Notes: generated by a model not told the origin, from the sequence alone. DNA of 64,000 nt from Pseudomonas protegens CHA0 (GCF_000397205.1 NC_021237.1:187001-251000), one strand, 5' to 3'. Shown: positions 9,345-19,562, numbered from the stretch's first letter. Program-made: numbers and translations.

Positions 9345-12300
9345 ATGGACGTTCGCCAACTCGCCTTTCTGGCCCGCCAGCCTTCCGCCACCCTGCAAGC
9401 GCGTGATTCGTTCTGCGGCTTGTCCAAGCGCAGCCTGGCGTTCGTCCTGGCCAACGTGATGTTCTGGCAGCCGCTGGTGGCGATGGCCGACGGCATCGTG
9501 GTCAACGGCAGCGGCACCAGCCTCGGCCAGGCGGGCAATGGCGTGCCCATCGTCAACATTGCCACGCCAAATGGCGGCGGCCTGTCGCACAACAAGTTCA
9601 GCGACTACAACGTCGGCCAGCAGGGGGTGATCCTCAACAACGCCATCAACCGCACCCAGGAAACCCAGCTCGGCGGAATCATCCTCGGCAACCCCAACCT
9701 GGGCGGCCGCGCGGCCAATGTGATCCTCAACGAGGTCAACGGCGGCAGCCCCAGCCAGCTCAAGGGCTACACCGAAGTGGCCGGGCAGTCGGCCCATGTC
9801 ATCGTCGCCAACCCCTATGGCGTGAGCTGCAACGGCTGCGGCTTTATCAACACCCCGAAAGCCACCCTGACCACCGGCAAACCGGTGGTTGAGAACGGTC
9901 AGATCCAGCGTTACCAGGTGGACCAGGGCAGCGTCGCCATCGAGGGTGCGGGCCTCAACGCGAGCAATATCGACCAGTTCGAAATCATCACCCGCAGCGC
10001 CAAGATCAACGCCGAGATCCAGGCCAGGCACCTGGCGGTGATCGCCGGGGCCAACGACGTCGACGCCAAGACCTTGAACGCCACGGCCCGCACCGCCAAC
10101 CCGGCGGATGCACCGCAACTGGCCATCGACTCATCAGCCCTGGGCGGCATGTACGCCGGGGCCATCAAACTGGTGGGCACCGAGGCCGGGGTGGGGGTGA
10201 AGCTCGACGGCAAGCTGATCGCCAGTGGCGGTGATATCCAACTGGATGCCAACGGCCAGTTGCGCATGGCGGAGGCAAGCGCGGAGAAGGGCGCGGTGGC
10301 GATCAAGGCGCAAAGCCTGGAGGCCCAGGGCGCGGTCTACGCCGGCACCGAGCTCAAGGTGCAAACCCAAGACGACCTGAACAACCACAGCACCCTGGCG
10401 GCGGCCAACAGCATCAACCTGGGCAGCGGCGGGCAACTGAACAATCAGGGCATCATCGAAGCCGGGGTCAACCTCGACAACAGCAGCAACCCGAACGGCG
10501 ATGTCACCCTGACGGCGCAAAACCTGAACAACACTGGCAAGAGCGTGGTGGCCAGCCGTGATCTGACGGTCACGACCACCCAGACCCTGGACAACCAGGG
10601 CGGCACCCTGAGTGGGCAGCGCCAGGTAACGGTCAGCGCTGGGACTCTGGATAACAGCCATCAGGGCAAGCTGCTGAGCGCCGAGCGCCTGCAACTCAAT
10701 GCCGATCAGGTGCGCAACGGCCAGGGCGGCCTGATCAAGAGCCAGCAGTCCCTCAATGCCACCCTGGGCCACCTGGGCAACAGCGGCGGCGAGCTGTCGA
10801 GCCAGGGCAGCAGCACCCTGGTACTGGCCGGCATGGACAACCTCACCGGCGTGGTACTGGCGCAGCAGACCCTGACCATCACCGGCAGCGCTGAGCTGGA
10901 CAACCAGGGCGGGCTGCTGTCGGGCTGGCAGGGCCTGACCCTCAACGGCACAGGCTTGAACAACAGCAACAAGGGCACCGTCTCCAGCCTCAAGGGCGGT
11001 GTCGACATCACCCTCAGCGACGCCTTGAACAACAGCCAGGGCGGAGGCCTAGTCAGCCAGCAGGCTCTGGACGTCAAGGCCGCCAGCCTCGACAACAGCC
11101 ACCAGGGGGTGATCTCCAGCGCCGGCGAGCAAAGCCTCAAGCTGCGCGACCTGCTGGACAACAGCCAGGGCGGCTCCATCGACAGCGCCGCGACCCTGAC
11201 CCTGCAGGCCATGACCCTGGGCAACAACGGCGGCACCCTTGACGCCGCGGGTGACCTGACCTTTACCGGCACCGACCTGGACAATGGTACCGGCACTTTC
11301 ACCGGCAAAACCGCCGTCACCCTTAATCTGTTGGGCGCGTTGAACAATACCCACGGCAAGCTGGCCAGCGGCGGCCCGCTGCGCATCGAACGCGCAGGGC
11401 AGATCGACAATCGGGGTGGCCAGATGGCCAGCCAGGGCCTGCTGAGCCTGTTCGCTGCCAGCCTGGACAATCGTAACCGTGGGACCTTGATGGCCAACGA
11501 CCCACTGAGCCTGACCCTGGACGGCGCACTGCAGAACAGCGGTGATGGCTTGATCTACAGCCAGAACGGCGGCCTGCACGTTCAGGCCGGGAGCCTCACC
11601 AATGGCAAGGGCACCCTGCAGAGCCAAGGCGCTCTGAACCTGAGCACCGGCGACATCGACAACCAGAGTGGTCGCATCCTGGCCAGGAACGGTAACCTGA
11701 ACATCGGCGCCGGCCACTTGGATAACCGTGGGGGCGTGCTTTCTAGCGTGCAAGGCGCGATGACCGCCGATCTACGCGGCGTGCTGAAAAACGGCTACGA
11801 CCCGAGCAACAACCGCCAGGGCGGCGTGACCCAGGCCCAGCGCCTGACCCTCAAGGCCCTGGCTGGCATAGACAACGACGGCGGGCGGATTTCCGCGCAA
11901 AGCGGCGATGCGCTGATCACCACCGACGATTTCGATAACCGCAACGGTGGCCTCTACGCCAAGGGCCTTGTCAAAGTTAGCGGCGGCCATTTCGACAACA
12001 GCGGCAACAACGGGCAAATCGCCGGCCAGCAGATTAATTTCGACCTCAGCGGCGCTCTGAATAACCACAAGGGCATCATCGAAAGCGACAGCAGCCTGAC
12101 GATCAAGGCCGCCAGCCTCGACAATCAGACCGGCCAATTGCGCGCCCTGGGAGACGGTGGCGATACACGGCTGGAGCTCGGAGGATTGTTCGACAACCGC
12201 GATGGCTCTCTGGAAACCGCCAACCAAAACCTGGCCTTCGACGCTGGCAGCTTCAACAACCGTGGCGGCAGCGTGCTGCACAGCGGCAACGGCCTGTTCG

Positions 12301-15300
12301 GCCTGTCCATGGCCAACCTCGAGGATGTGGGCGGGCGCCTGAAAACCGCCGGCCAGCTGACCCTGGAAGGCGAACGCTGGACCAACAGCAGCTCGATCCA
12401 GGCCGGGAAACTGACAGTCAACGTCAACCACCTGACACAGGCCCGTACGGGCCAGCTCCTAGCCGGCAATGGCCTGATAGGCAGCGGCGTGAACTGGATC
12501 AATGACGGCCTGATCGGCAGTGATGCAGGCGTCAATATCGACCTCAGTGGTCATTACAGCAGCAAGGGCCGACTCAGCAGCTTTGGGCAACTGGACCTAA
12601 AAGCTGCCCAAGTGGACCTGGCAGACAGTGCCAGTATTGCTGGCGGCGGCAACACCACAGTCTCGGTGTTCGGCCAATTGAACAACGCAGGGCGCCTGAG
12701 CGCTGCGGCCGGGCTCACGCTCAACGCGAGTGGCATCAACAATCAGGGCACCCTTGGGGCTGCCCAGAACCTGACCTTGACCACCGGCGGCCTGCTCAAC
12801 GATCACGGGCTGGTGTTCAGTGGCGACGACATGGGGCTGCGGGTCGACACCCTGACCAACAGCTACGGCAACGTTTACAGCCTCGGTCATCTGACGATCG
12901 ATCGCGATGGTCAGGGGGCTCTGGCCAGCCGCATCGCCAACCGTTCCGGCACCCTGCAAAGCGATGGTTCCATGACGCTTGCAGCCAGCACCCTTGAGAA
13001 CATGCGCGATGTGCTGGCCACCAACAACGGCGGCATCTACACCGCCAGAATCGCTGAAGTCGCCTGCATCGAGGGCTACAACGCCGGTGACTGTGGCGGC
13101 AAACGCAATCACGTGTGGGAGATCGTTCAGCGCGACAAATTCGAAGTCACCGAAGCGAGTGCGGCGTCGAGCATTGCCGCTGGCGTCAACCTGAATATCA
13201 ACGCTGGCGACCTGCTGAACCAGAGCAGCAGTATCAGCGCGGCCGGCAACCTGATGGCCACGGTCAACAACCTGACCCACAGCGGCGTGGAAACCGGCGA
13301 GACCGAAACCACCCGGGTGTTCATGTCGGCGCGGACCAAAAATGCCAGTGCCTGGTACAACGTCGCTAACGCTGTCACCAACCGATACTGGTTCCAGAGT
13401 GCGGGTTATACGCCTGATGACCTGGGTGGTCTGGAAGGCGCGCTGGCCGGTTTTATCGGCATGACCGAACGTGAGTGGGTCGGCCTGGGGACGACGAAAA
13501 AACTCGCCGGTGGTGATCAAAGCTATGCCGCAGTGATCCAGGCCGGGGGAGCGGTGAGCATCAAGGCCGGCAATGGCTTCGACAGCAGCGTGGTCCGTCC
13601 GGGTTACACCTATGTCGGCAGCGGTGCGCGTACCGATACCCAAGTACCGGGTACCGCCTTCGCCACTCGCATCAGCCTCAACCCGCAACTGCCCCCAGAC
13701 CTGACCCAGCAACAGGTCAACCCCCTGGCCCTGCCTGGCTTTAGTCTGCCCGCTGGGCAGAACGGTCTGTTCCGCCTCAGTGGTCAGAGCAGCAGCGCCG
13801 CACCAGCTCCGGCGCAGATCGCCGGCCTGCCGGATGCCGCGAACCTTACCCGGCCGCACAAGTACCTGATAGAAACCAACCCGGTACTCACCGACCTCAA
13901 GCAGTTCATGAGCTCGGACTACCTGCTGTCCAGCCTCGGTTACAACCCGGACGACAGCGCCAAACGCCTGGGGGATGGCTTCTACGAGCAGAAGCTGATT
14001 CAACAAGCGGTACAAGCCCGTACCGGCCAGCGTTTTATCGACGGCCAGAACAGCGACGAACAGCTGTTCAAGTACCTGATGGACAACGCCATTCAAAGCC
14101 GGCAACAGCTCAACCTGGCGGTGGGCGTGGCCCTGACCTCCGAGCAGGTGGCGGCCCTGACCCACGACATCGTCTGGCTGGAAAGCCATGAAGTGAACGG
14201 CGAACAAGTGCTGGTGCCCGTGCTCTACCTGGCCCAGGCCAAGAACCGACTGGCCCCGAACGGCGCCCTGATCGCGGGTAACGACGTCAACCTGATCGCC
14301 GGCCAGGACCTGAACAACGTCGGCACCCTGCGCGCGACCAACAACCTGTCGGCCCAGGCCGGGCAGAACCTGATCAACAGCGGCCTGGTGGAAGCCGGTA
14401 GTCGCCTTGACCTGCTGGCCGGCAACGACCTGGTGAACAAGGCCGGCGGCATCATCGCCGGGCGTGACGTGAGCCTCGCCGCAACCTGGGGCGACGTCAT
14501 CAACGAGCGCACCCTGACCTCGCACCAGAGCAGCAACGGCAGCTACGCCCAGCAGCGCGACTTCGTCGACAACGCCGCCCGGGTAGAGGCGGCGAACAAC
14601 CTGGTGATCAGTGCCGGACGCGACATCAACAACAACGGCGGCGTACTCAAGAGCGGAGCCGACACCTGCCTCAAGGCCGGTCGCGACGTCAACCTGAGCG
14701 CTGTGGAACAGGTGGTCAGCAATGACCGCGGCGTGCGCTACAACGACCTCAGCGTGACCCAGAACGGCTCCAGCCTGCAGGCCGGTCGCGACCTGGCCAT
14801 CAGCGCCGGGCGCGACATCACGGCCATCGCCAGCCAGATCGAGGCCAAGCGCGATGTGGCGATGACCGCCACGGACAACCTCAACCTGATCTCGGCGGCC
14901 AACGAGCAGCATTCGGCGAGCAAGACCAAGAAGGTGACCAGCCAGGAGGATCATGTTCAGCAGGTAGCTACCACCTTGGTGGCGGGCGGCAATGTGGCGC
15001 TCAAGGCCGGTGAGGATCTTGCGCTGACGGCCAGCCGAGTGACGGCGGGGGATGAGGCGTATCTCTATGCGGGCGGTGATGTGAACCTCAGCGCCGCGCA
15101 AAACAGTGACTACAGCTATTACCGCAAGACCAAGACCAGCAGCTCCGGGCTGTCCAGCAGCCAGAAAACACGGATCGACAGCAGCAGCTCCACCACCCAA
15201 CAGGGCTCCTCCGTCAGTGGCGATACGGTGGTCATACGGGCCGGCCAAGACATTGGCGCAACCGCCAGCGATATTGTCTCCACCCACTCCACCAGCCTGG

Positions 15301-17951
15301 TCGCGGGACGTAATGTCGAGATCGACAGCGCTACCGAAACCAGCGAAGAAAGCCATTCGACATCGAAGAAAAAGTCCGGCCTGTTGAGCAGTGGCGGGAT
15401 TGGTTTCACCCTGGGCTCCACCAGTGCGAAGAACACCTCTTCCAGCACCACCGAAAACGCCAAGGCCAGCACCATTGGCAGTGTGCTCGGCAACGTCGAT
15501 ATCCAGGCCGGCAAGGACCTGACTCTGAAAGGCTCCGACGTCATTGCCGGCAAGGACATCAGCCTCGTCGGACAGAACGTCAACATCCTCGCGGCGGAAA
15601 ATCACAACAAGAGCGAGCAAACCTCCAAAACCAAGACCAGCGGCCTGACCTTGGCCTTGTCTGGAACCGTCGGCAGTGCCGTCGACGCCGCGTACCAGAC
15701 CACCAAGCAGGCCAAGGAGGAGGACGATAGCCGCCTCTCTGCCCTGCAAGGCATCAAGGCCGGCCTGACCGGTGTCCAGGCCTGGCAAGCGGCCCAACAG
15801 GGCGGCGGGATGAACGGCGATAACATCGGCCAGTTCGTCGGCATCAGCATTTCCCTGGGCTCGCAACAGTCCAGTTCCAAGCAGACTCAGGAACAGGTGG
15901 TCAGTCAGGGCAGTAGCCTGACCAGCGGCAACAACCTCTCCATCGTGGCGGCCGGCAGTGGCACCGCTGCGACGGATGGCGACATCCGCGTGCAAGGCAG
16001 CCAACTCAAGGCAGGCAATAACGTGCTGCTGGCCGCTGAGCGTGACATCCAGCTTGAGGCCGCGGCCAACCGGCAAAAGCTTGATGGCAAGAACAGCAGC
16101 AGTGGCGGTGCCATTGGCGTCAGCTTGGGCGTTGGCCCCAACGGCGCAGGCCTGAGTATCTTCGCCAACGGCAACAAGGGTGTGGGCAAGGAAAAGGGCA
16201 CCGGCACCACCTGGACCGAGACCACCCTGGACGCCGGTAACCAGGCGAGCCTGATCAGTGGGCGGGACGCCGTTCTCAAGGGTGCGCAAGTCAATGCGGA
16301 CAAGATCACGGCCAAGGTCGGGCGCGACCTCACGCTGCAAAGCCTGCAAGACACCGACGACTACAAGTCCAAGCAGAGCAATGTCAGCGGTGGTGCCAGC
16401 TTCACGTTCGGCACGATGACCGGCAGCGCTTCGGTCAGCGTCAGCCAGAGCAAGATCGACTCCAAGTACCAGAGCGTGCAGGAACAGACCGGGTTGTTTG
16501 CCGGCAAGGGCGGCTATCAGGTTGAAGTGGGCAAGCACACCCAGCTCGATGGCAGCGTCATCGCCAGCACCGCAGAAACCGACAAAAACCGCCTGAGCAC
16601 GGGCACCCTGGGCTGGAGCGATCTCAAGAACGAGGCCGAATACAAAAGCCAGATGCAGAGCGCCAGCGTCAGCAGCGGTAACGGCGGTGCTGATGGCTTC
16701 ACCAGCAACATGCCCAGCGGCATGTTGATCGCCTACAACCACGGCGGCAGTGCCAGCGGCACCACCTCATCGGCAATCTCCAACGGCACTTTGGACATTC
16801 GTGATCCAGGCCAGCAGAAGCAGGACATTGCCACCCTCAGCCGCGACGTCGAACACGCCAATGGCAGCATCAGCCCGATCTTCGACAAGGAGAAGGAGCA
16901 GAAGCGCCTGCGAGAGGTGCAGCTGATTGGCGAGATTGGCACTCAGGTGACGGACATTGTTCGGACCGAGGGGCAGTTGAAGGCCGATCAAGAGGCGAGC
17001 AAGGAACTTGAAGAGAAAGGTATTTATCGACCAGGAAGCAATGCCAGCAAAGAGGAGGTTGAGAAGTACCAGACGAAGCTGATTGCTACTGATGCCTATC
17101 AGCAGATCATGGGCAAATACGGTACGGGTGGTGATTACCAGCGAGTAGCCCAAGCCGTCACCGCCGCCCTGCAAGGATTGGCCGGTGGGGATATCGGCTC
17201 TGCCCTGGCTGGCGCCTCGGCACCGTATCTGGCGCAGTTGATCAAGAAATCCACAGGTGACAATCCAGCCCTCAACACAATGGCTCACGCTGTGCTGGGA
17301 GCTGCCGTTGCCCAGGCCCAAGGTAACTCGGCAATAGCGGGCGCTGCAGGTGCTGCAGGTGGAGAGCTGACTGCTCGATTGATCACCCAGCAGCTGTATG
17401 GCACCAGCGATACCAGCTCCCTCAGTGAAGAACAAAAGCAGACAGTGGCTGCGCTATCGACGTTAGCCGCTGGGCTTGCGGGGGGAATTGCGAAAGGCGA
17501 TAGCGCGGGTGCAATTGCGGGTGCCGGGGCTGGCAAGAATGCTGTGGAAAATAATCATTTAGGAACAGGGGTCAATATTTTTGGCCATCAATTGGGTAAG
17601 GACCAAGTAGCGGAATTTGGCAACGAACTCAAAGCATCCTGTGGTGATTCCGGAGGGCTGCAAGCTTGTCTGAAAACTTACGACACATGGAAAGAAACTT
17701 CCTACCGGCAGGGCGGGTTGGAGACAAAAGAGGCTCAGGCGGGCTGGGAAGCGTTCGTAGAGGCAGTTTACACAGAGAAAGTGCTGCCTCTATGTAAAGG
17801 GAACGCTGCTTGTGAGCGCAATGTTGCTACCCATATGGCCGTCACGACGGTGACGTATGCGGGCGACAGTGTAGGTATAGGTCAGGCAATCGGCGAGGCT
17901 ACCCGGGCAGTCAATTTGGCTAATGGAAACTGGGTTCGCGTTGGGTTGTAA
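9345..17951 (+). CDS. CdiA/TpsA-type filamentous haemagglutinin exoprotein, truncated before its toxin tip
   Basis: A 2868-residue frame from ATG 9345. The N-terminus has an extended signal region (about 1-46, ending LVAMADG). The TPS secretion domain follows, with the NPYG motif in VIVANPYGVSCNGCG (about residue 150). Next come long arrays of FHA-1-type repeats (recurring LDNxxG and LxNxGG units, about 300-1200), a central cysteine-bearing region (about 1240-1560, CIEGYNAGDCGG), FHA-2 repeats (about 1640-2400), and a pretoxin region with the VENN motif at 17543-17554. In CDI systems the segment after VENN is the variable toxin. Here an in-frame TAA at 17949 stops translation about 130 codons after VENN. 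The same frame continues for another 146 codons to 18389, so the ancestral protein was about 3014 residues. As read, the gene makes a surface adhesin-like rod without toxin. Confidence 0.9.
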   Translation: MDVRQLAFLARQPSATLQARDSFCGLSKRSLAFVLANVMFWQPLVAMADGIVVNGSGTSLGQAGNGVPIVNIATPNGGGLSHNKFSDYNVGQQGVILNNAINRTQETQLGGIILGNPNLGGRAANVILNEVNGGSPSQLKGYTEVAGQSAHVIVANPYGVSCNGCGFINTPKATLTTGKPVVENGQIQRYQVDQGSVAIEGAGLNASNIDQFEIITRSAKINAEIQARHLAVIAGANDVDAKTLNATARTANPADAPQLAIDSSALGGMYAGAIKLVGTEAGVGVKLDGKLIASGGDIQLDANGQLRMAEASAEKGAVAIKAQSLEAQGAVYAGTELKVQTQDDLNNHSTLAAANSINLGSGGQLNNQGIIEAGVNLDNSSNPNGDVTLTAQNLNNTGKSVVASRDLTVTTTQTLDNQGGTLSGQRQVTVSAGTLDNSHQGKLLSAERLQLNADQVRNGQGGLIKSQQSLNATLGHLGNSGGELSSQGSSTLVLAGMDNLTGVVLAQQTLTITGSAELDNQGGLLSGWQGLTLNGTGLNNSNKGTVSSLKGGVDITLSDALNNSQGGGLVSQQALDVKAASLDNSHQGVISSAGEQSLKLRDLLDNSQGGSIDSAATLTLQAMTLGNNGGTLDAAGDLTFTGTDLDNGTGTFTGKTAVTLNLLGALNNTHGKLASGGPLRIERAGQIDNRGGQMASQGLLSLFAASLDNRNRGTLMANDPLSLTLDGALQNSGDGLIYSQNGGLHVQAGSLTNGKGTLQSQGALNLSTGDIDNQSGRILARNGNLNIGAGHLDNRGGVLSSVQGAMTADLRGVLKNGYDPSNNRQGGVTQAQRLTLKALAGIDNDGGRISAQSGDALITTDDFDNRNGGLYAKGLVKVSGGHFDNSGNNGQIAGQQINFDLSGALNNHKGIIESDSSLTIKAASLDNQTGQLRALGDGGDTRLELGGLFDNRDGSLETANQNLAFDAGSFNNRGGSVLHSGNGLFGLSMANLEDVGGRLKTAGQLTLEGERWTNSSSIQAGKLTVNVNHLTQARTGQLLAGNGLIGSGVNWINDGLIGSDAGVNIDLSGHYSSKGRLSSFGQLDLKAAQVDLADSASIAGGGNTTVSVFGQLNNAGRLSAAAGLTLNASGINNQGTLGAAQNLTLTTGGLLNDHGLVFSGDDMGLRVDTLTNSYGNVYSLGHLTIDRDGQGALASRIANRSGTLQSDGSMTLAASTLENMRDVLATNNGGIYTARIAEVACIEGYNAGDCGGKRNHVWEIVQRDKFEVTEASAASSIAAGVNLNINAGDLLNQSSSISAAGNLMATVNNLTHSGVETGETETTRVFMSARTKNASAWYNVANAVTNRYWFQSAGYTPDDLGGLEGALAGFIGMTEREWVGLGTTKKLAGGDQSYAAVIQAGGAVSIKAGNGFDSSVVRPGYTYVGSGARTDTQVPGTAFATRISLNPQLPPDLTQQQVNPLALPGFSLPAGQNGLFRLSGQSSSAAPAPAQIAGLPDAANLTRPHKYLIETNPVLTDLKQFMSSDYLLSSLGYNPDDSAKRLGDGFYEQKLIQQAVQARTGQRFIDGQNSDEQLFKYLMDNAIQSRQQLNLAVGVALTSEQVAALTHDIVWLESHEVNGEQVLVPVLYLAQAKNRLAPNGALIAGNDVNLIAGQDLNNVGTLRATNNLSAQAGQNLINSGLVEAGSRLDLLAGNDLVNKAGGIIAGRDVSLAATWGDVINERTLTSHQSSNGSYAQQRDFVDNAARVEAANNLVISAGRDINNNGGVLKSGADTCLKAGRDVNLSAVEQVVSNDRGVRYNDLSVTQNGSSLQAGRDLAISAGRDITAIASQIEAKRDVAMTATDNLNLISAANEQHSASKTKKVTSQEDHVQQVATTLVAGGNVALKAGEDLALTASRVTAGDEAYLYAGGDVNLSAAQNSDYSYYRKTKTSSSGLSSSQKTRIDSSSSTTQQGSSVSGDTVVIRAGQDIGATASDIVSTHSTSLVAGRNVEIDSATETSEESHSTSKKKSGLLSSGGIGFTLGSTSAKNTSSSTTENAKASTIGSVLGNVDIQAGKDLTLKGSDVIAGKDISLVGQNVNILAAENHNKSEQTSKTKTSGLTLALSGTVGSAVDAAYQTTKQAKEEDDSRLSALQGIKAGLTGVQAWQAAQQGGGMNGDNIGQFVGISISLGSQQSSSKQTQEQVVSQGSSLTSGNNLSIVAAGSGTAATDGDIRVQGSQLKAGNNVLLAAERDIQLEAAANRQKLDGKNSSSGGAIGVSLGVGPNGAGLSIFANGNKGVGKEKGTGTTWTETTLDAGNQASLISGRDAVLKGAQVNADKITAKVGRDLTLQSLQDTDDYKSKQSNVSGGASFTFGTMTGSASVSVSQSKIDSKYQSVQEQTGLFAGKGGYQVEVGKHTQLDGSVIASTAETDKNRLSTGTLGWSDLKNEAEYKSQMQSASVSSGNGGADGFTSNMPSGMLIAYNHGGSASGTTSSAISNGTLDIRDPGQQKQDIATLSRDVEHANGSISPIFDKEKEQKRLREVQLIGEIGTQVTDIVRTEGQLKADQEASKELEEKGIYRPGSNASKEEVEKYQTKLIATDAYQQIMGKYGTGGDYQRVAQAVTAALQGLAGGDIGSALAGASAPYLAQLIKKSTGDNPALNTMAHAVLGAAVAQAQGNSAIAGAAGAAGGELTARLITQQLYGTSDTSSLSEEQKQTVAALSTLAAGLAGGIAKGDSAGAIAGAGAGKNAVENNHLGTGVNIFGHQLGKDQVAEFGNELKASCGDSGGLQACLKTYDTWKETSYRQGGLETKEAQAGWEAFVEAVYTEKVLPLCKGNAACERNVATHMAVTTVTYAGDSVGIGQAIGEATRAVNLANGNWVRVGL

Positions 17952-18004
17952 GTCGTAGAGGATGCGAGTTTACTGGCTACGCTTGGTAGTATGCTCGGAG
18001 TAGC
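17337..18004 (+). repeat. Direct repeat copy 1: pretoxin/VENN end of cdiA
   Basis: About 670 bases that recur nearly unchanged 2889 bases downstream at 20234-20893. Copy 2 lacks 9 bases near its left end and differs at scattered sites. The repeat covers the VENN motif and ends where the two toxin sequences diverge, just after ATGCTCGGA. Such repeats let orphan toxin modules be swapped onto the main cdiA gene by homologous recombination. Confidence 0.9.
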
Positions 18005-18389
18005 TGCAAAAGGGACACAAACCGTAGAAACCGCCTTGCAAGTCCCTGGTAGAGTACAAAGTCGGGTAAATCTAAGGAACGGAAGCCAGGCAGAGGGCGC
18101 CGGTTGGAATCATCTGACAAATGAGCACTATTCACTAACAAAAAACAAAAGTCAGTTTACTGTTCCGCAAGAGGAACTACGTCAAATTTTGCAAAGTAAA
18201 GAGGTTGTTAGCACACCAATAACTAAGATTCTGCCGAGTGCCGATGGACCTCGATATGTACGTGAGGTTGACTTGGGGAGAAGTATTGGGACTGATAAGT
18301 TTAATAACTTTTCTCCGACATCTAAAATGAGCGTGCTGACGGATGGGGCAGGAAATTTGGTTTCCGCATTCCCAGGAGTGATCAAATGA
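17952..18389 (+). pseudogene. Severed CdiA C-terminal toxin domain (CT1)
   Basis: The direct in-frame continuation of the large cdiA frame after the TAA at 17949. The copy at 20834 has TTTCAA where this one has TTGTAA, so a CAA-to-TAA nonsense change explains the break. An internal ATG at 17991 (MLGVAAKG) could restart a 132-residue product. The unique part begins after GVAAKGT and contains WNHLTNEHYS, YVREVDLGRSIGTDKF and an ending GNLVSAFPGVIK. The last two resemble small RNase-type toxins of the BECR fold, but this is a tentative reading. Its stop overlaps the start of the likely immunity gene (ATGA), the usual CDI arrangement. Confidence 0.7.
18003..18017 (+). repeat. Toxin-junction micro-repeat, copy 1
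   Basis: GCTGCAAAAGGGACA (coding A-A-K-G-T) marks the switch from conserved pretoxin to unique toxin sequence in CT1. Near-identical copies occur at 18743-18757 and 23079-23093. Confidence 0.7.
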
Positions 18390-18730
18390 AATTTGTAGGG
18401 AATGCTGCTGAGAAGGAAATTAGAGCGACTCTCATTTCGTCAGCAGCATATATATTCGAAAATATATTTGTTCTGAAGTTTCTTGAGCGGGTGTTTGGCT
18501 CTTTGTCGTCTGCTTATGTGCTAAGCCATACTCCCGATCAAGGTGAGGATTTTTATGTGGTTCTAGTAAATGGCTCTGCTGTAGTTAAGTTTGAACTTTC
18601 TCGGGGTAGTGCTGATGCCGAGCCTGAAAATTTTTCCATTATTGATGTTAATGGTTATAAAAAGTTAATTCGGGGGCGTCATGCTCAGTTGAAGTTAGCT
18701 GTTGCGATAGAGTTGGCGGCGGGAAAATAA
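18386..18730 (+). CDS. Probable CdiI immunity protein for CT1
   Basis: A 114-residue protein whose ATG overlaps the toxin stop (ATGA at 18386-18389), so translation is coupled to the toxin frame. It is AT-rich compared with cdiA, as immunity genes usually are. The sequence is soluble with mixed alpha/beta character and has no signal peptide, which fits a cytoplasmic antidote to a cytoplasmic-acting toxin. I do not recognise a family. The role is inferred only from position. Because the toxin is severed, it may now protect only against neighbours that carry the intact toxin. Confidence 0.7.
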   Translation: MKFVGNAAEKEIRATLISSAAYIFENIFVLKFLERVFGSLSSAYVLSHTPDQGEDFYVVLVNGSAVVKFELSRGSADAEPENFSIIDVNGYKKLIRGRHAQLKLAVAIELAAGK

Positions 18731-19219
18731 GCTAAGTTTAATGCTGCAAAAGGAACTGGGACTTCTGTAGTTCCCCAAAAAGGAAGTGTTTCCTTCGAGA
18801 ACGGAAAGACATTTGAGAGTCTGAGTGCTTCGGAGCAACAAGGACTGAAAGCTATTTAAAATCTTGGCTATGACGTCCATGTACCCTTGGAGGCAAGCAA
18901 AAAAGGCATATCTGGCTTGCCTACTGCTGAATTCAACGTTCAAGGGTTTGGGAAGGTTGACGTTTACGCGCCAAATAATTTGAACCCTAAGACTATTTCT
19001 CGAGAGATTGAGAAGAAAGTTGTTCAAGGGCAGGCAAATTCAGTGGTGGTGGTCGTTCCTGAGAGTTTTAGCAAAGTAGATATGTATAAGTCTGCTGCTG
19101 CAGCTTTTGGGAAAAACAAAGGGGGGGAACCAATTCCTCTGAAGCAAGTGATTTTCTCTCAGGGGGAAAAAACTATTCAGTTAGATAGGCAAGCTATTAA
19201 TAGCCTGTTAGGGAGGTAA
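18731..19219 (+). pseudogene. Orphan CdiA-CT toxin module (CT2) with an internal stop codon
   Basis: Directly after the CT1 immunity stop, an open frame without its own start codon begins AKFNAAKGTGT, repeating the A-A-K-G-T toxin junction. It is interrupted by TAA at 18857-18859 and continues in the same frame to TAG/TAA-flanked 19219 (RQAINSLLGR). A TTG at 18887 could start the second part. The core LPTAEFNVQGFGKVDVYAP followed by ISREIEKKVVQGQANSVVVV resembles PD-(D/E)XK-like CdiA_C nuclease domains (acidic residue in DVY, lysine in the next helix, Q-x-x-S-V-V strand). The family call is tentative. As an orphan module it would be silent unless recombined onto cdiA, and the stop must also be repaired. 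Confidence 0.65.
18743..18757 (+). repeat. Toxin-junction micro-repeat, copy 2
   Basis: GCTGCAAAAGGAACT at the start of the CT2 module. It is identical over 15 bases to 23079-23093 and close to 18003-18017. Confidence 0.7.
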
Positions 19220-19221
19220 AA

Positions 19222-19482
19222 GTGTCTAAATTTCTATGTAGATGCTCCCATGTCATTAGCTTGGTTAGCTCTCCTACTTCAGATGAGTTCACTCTTGTTT
19301 CAAATAAGCTACTGTATGATTTTGCGGAGCAGGCTGATAAAGGAAGAGTTCCTTTTGATGAATTTTTTGATCGTATAGAAGCAACTGGCAAAGATGTTAT
19401 TATTTGCCCTGTATGCGCTCGGATTTGGATAAAAAAGGATGAAGGGCCAGAATATTGGCCTTACCTTGAAGAAAAGGAATGA
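19222..19482 (+). CDS. Probable immunity protein for orphan CT2, zinc-ribbon-like
   Basis: An 86-residue protein that starts with GTG at 19222, 5 bases after a good GGGAGG site and 2 bases after the toxin stop. A CRC pair near the N-terminus and a CPVC pair near residue 62 could bind one zinc ion. The C-terminus is acidic (PEYWPYLEEKE), common in antidotes of nucleases. No signal peptide. The role is inferred from its place behind the toxin module. A strong terminator follows at once. Confidence 0.65.
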   Translation: MSKFLCRCSHVISLVSSPTSDEFTLVSNKLLYDFAEQADKGRVPFDEFFDRIEATGKDVIICPVCARIWIKKDEGPEYWPYLEEKE

Positions 19483-19510
19483 AAATCTCCCCGGCTAGCC
19501 GGGGAGATTT
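19483..19510. terminator. Perfect palindromic terminator closing the first toxin block
   Basis: AAATCTCCCCGG and CCGGGGAGATTT form a perfect 14-bp arm palindrome (19483-19510), with A-run and T-run ends, so it can stop transcription in both directions. It begins at the immunity gene's stop codon. Confidence 0.85.
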
Positions 19511-19562
19511 CTATGTTTCACTCCTATTCTTACTGACCTCAATTCTAATCTTCTGATTGACC

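Noticed and set aside
12597..16742. Very long minus-strand open frame (1381 codons) opposite cdiA
   Set aside because: It lies wholly antisense to the repetitive, high-GC cdiA gene, has low-complexity Ala/Gly/Gln/His composition and no family motifs. A shadow frame.
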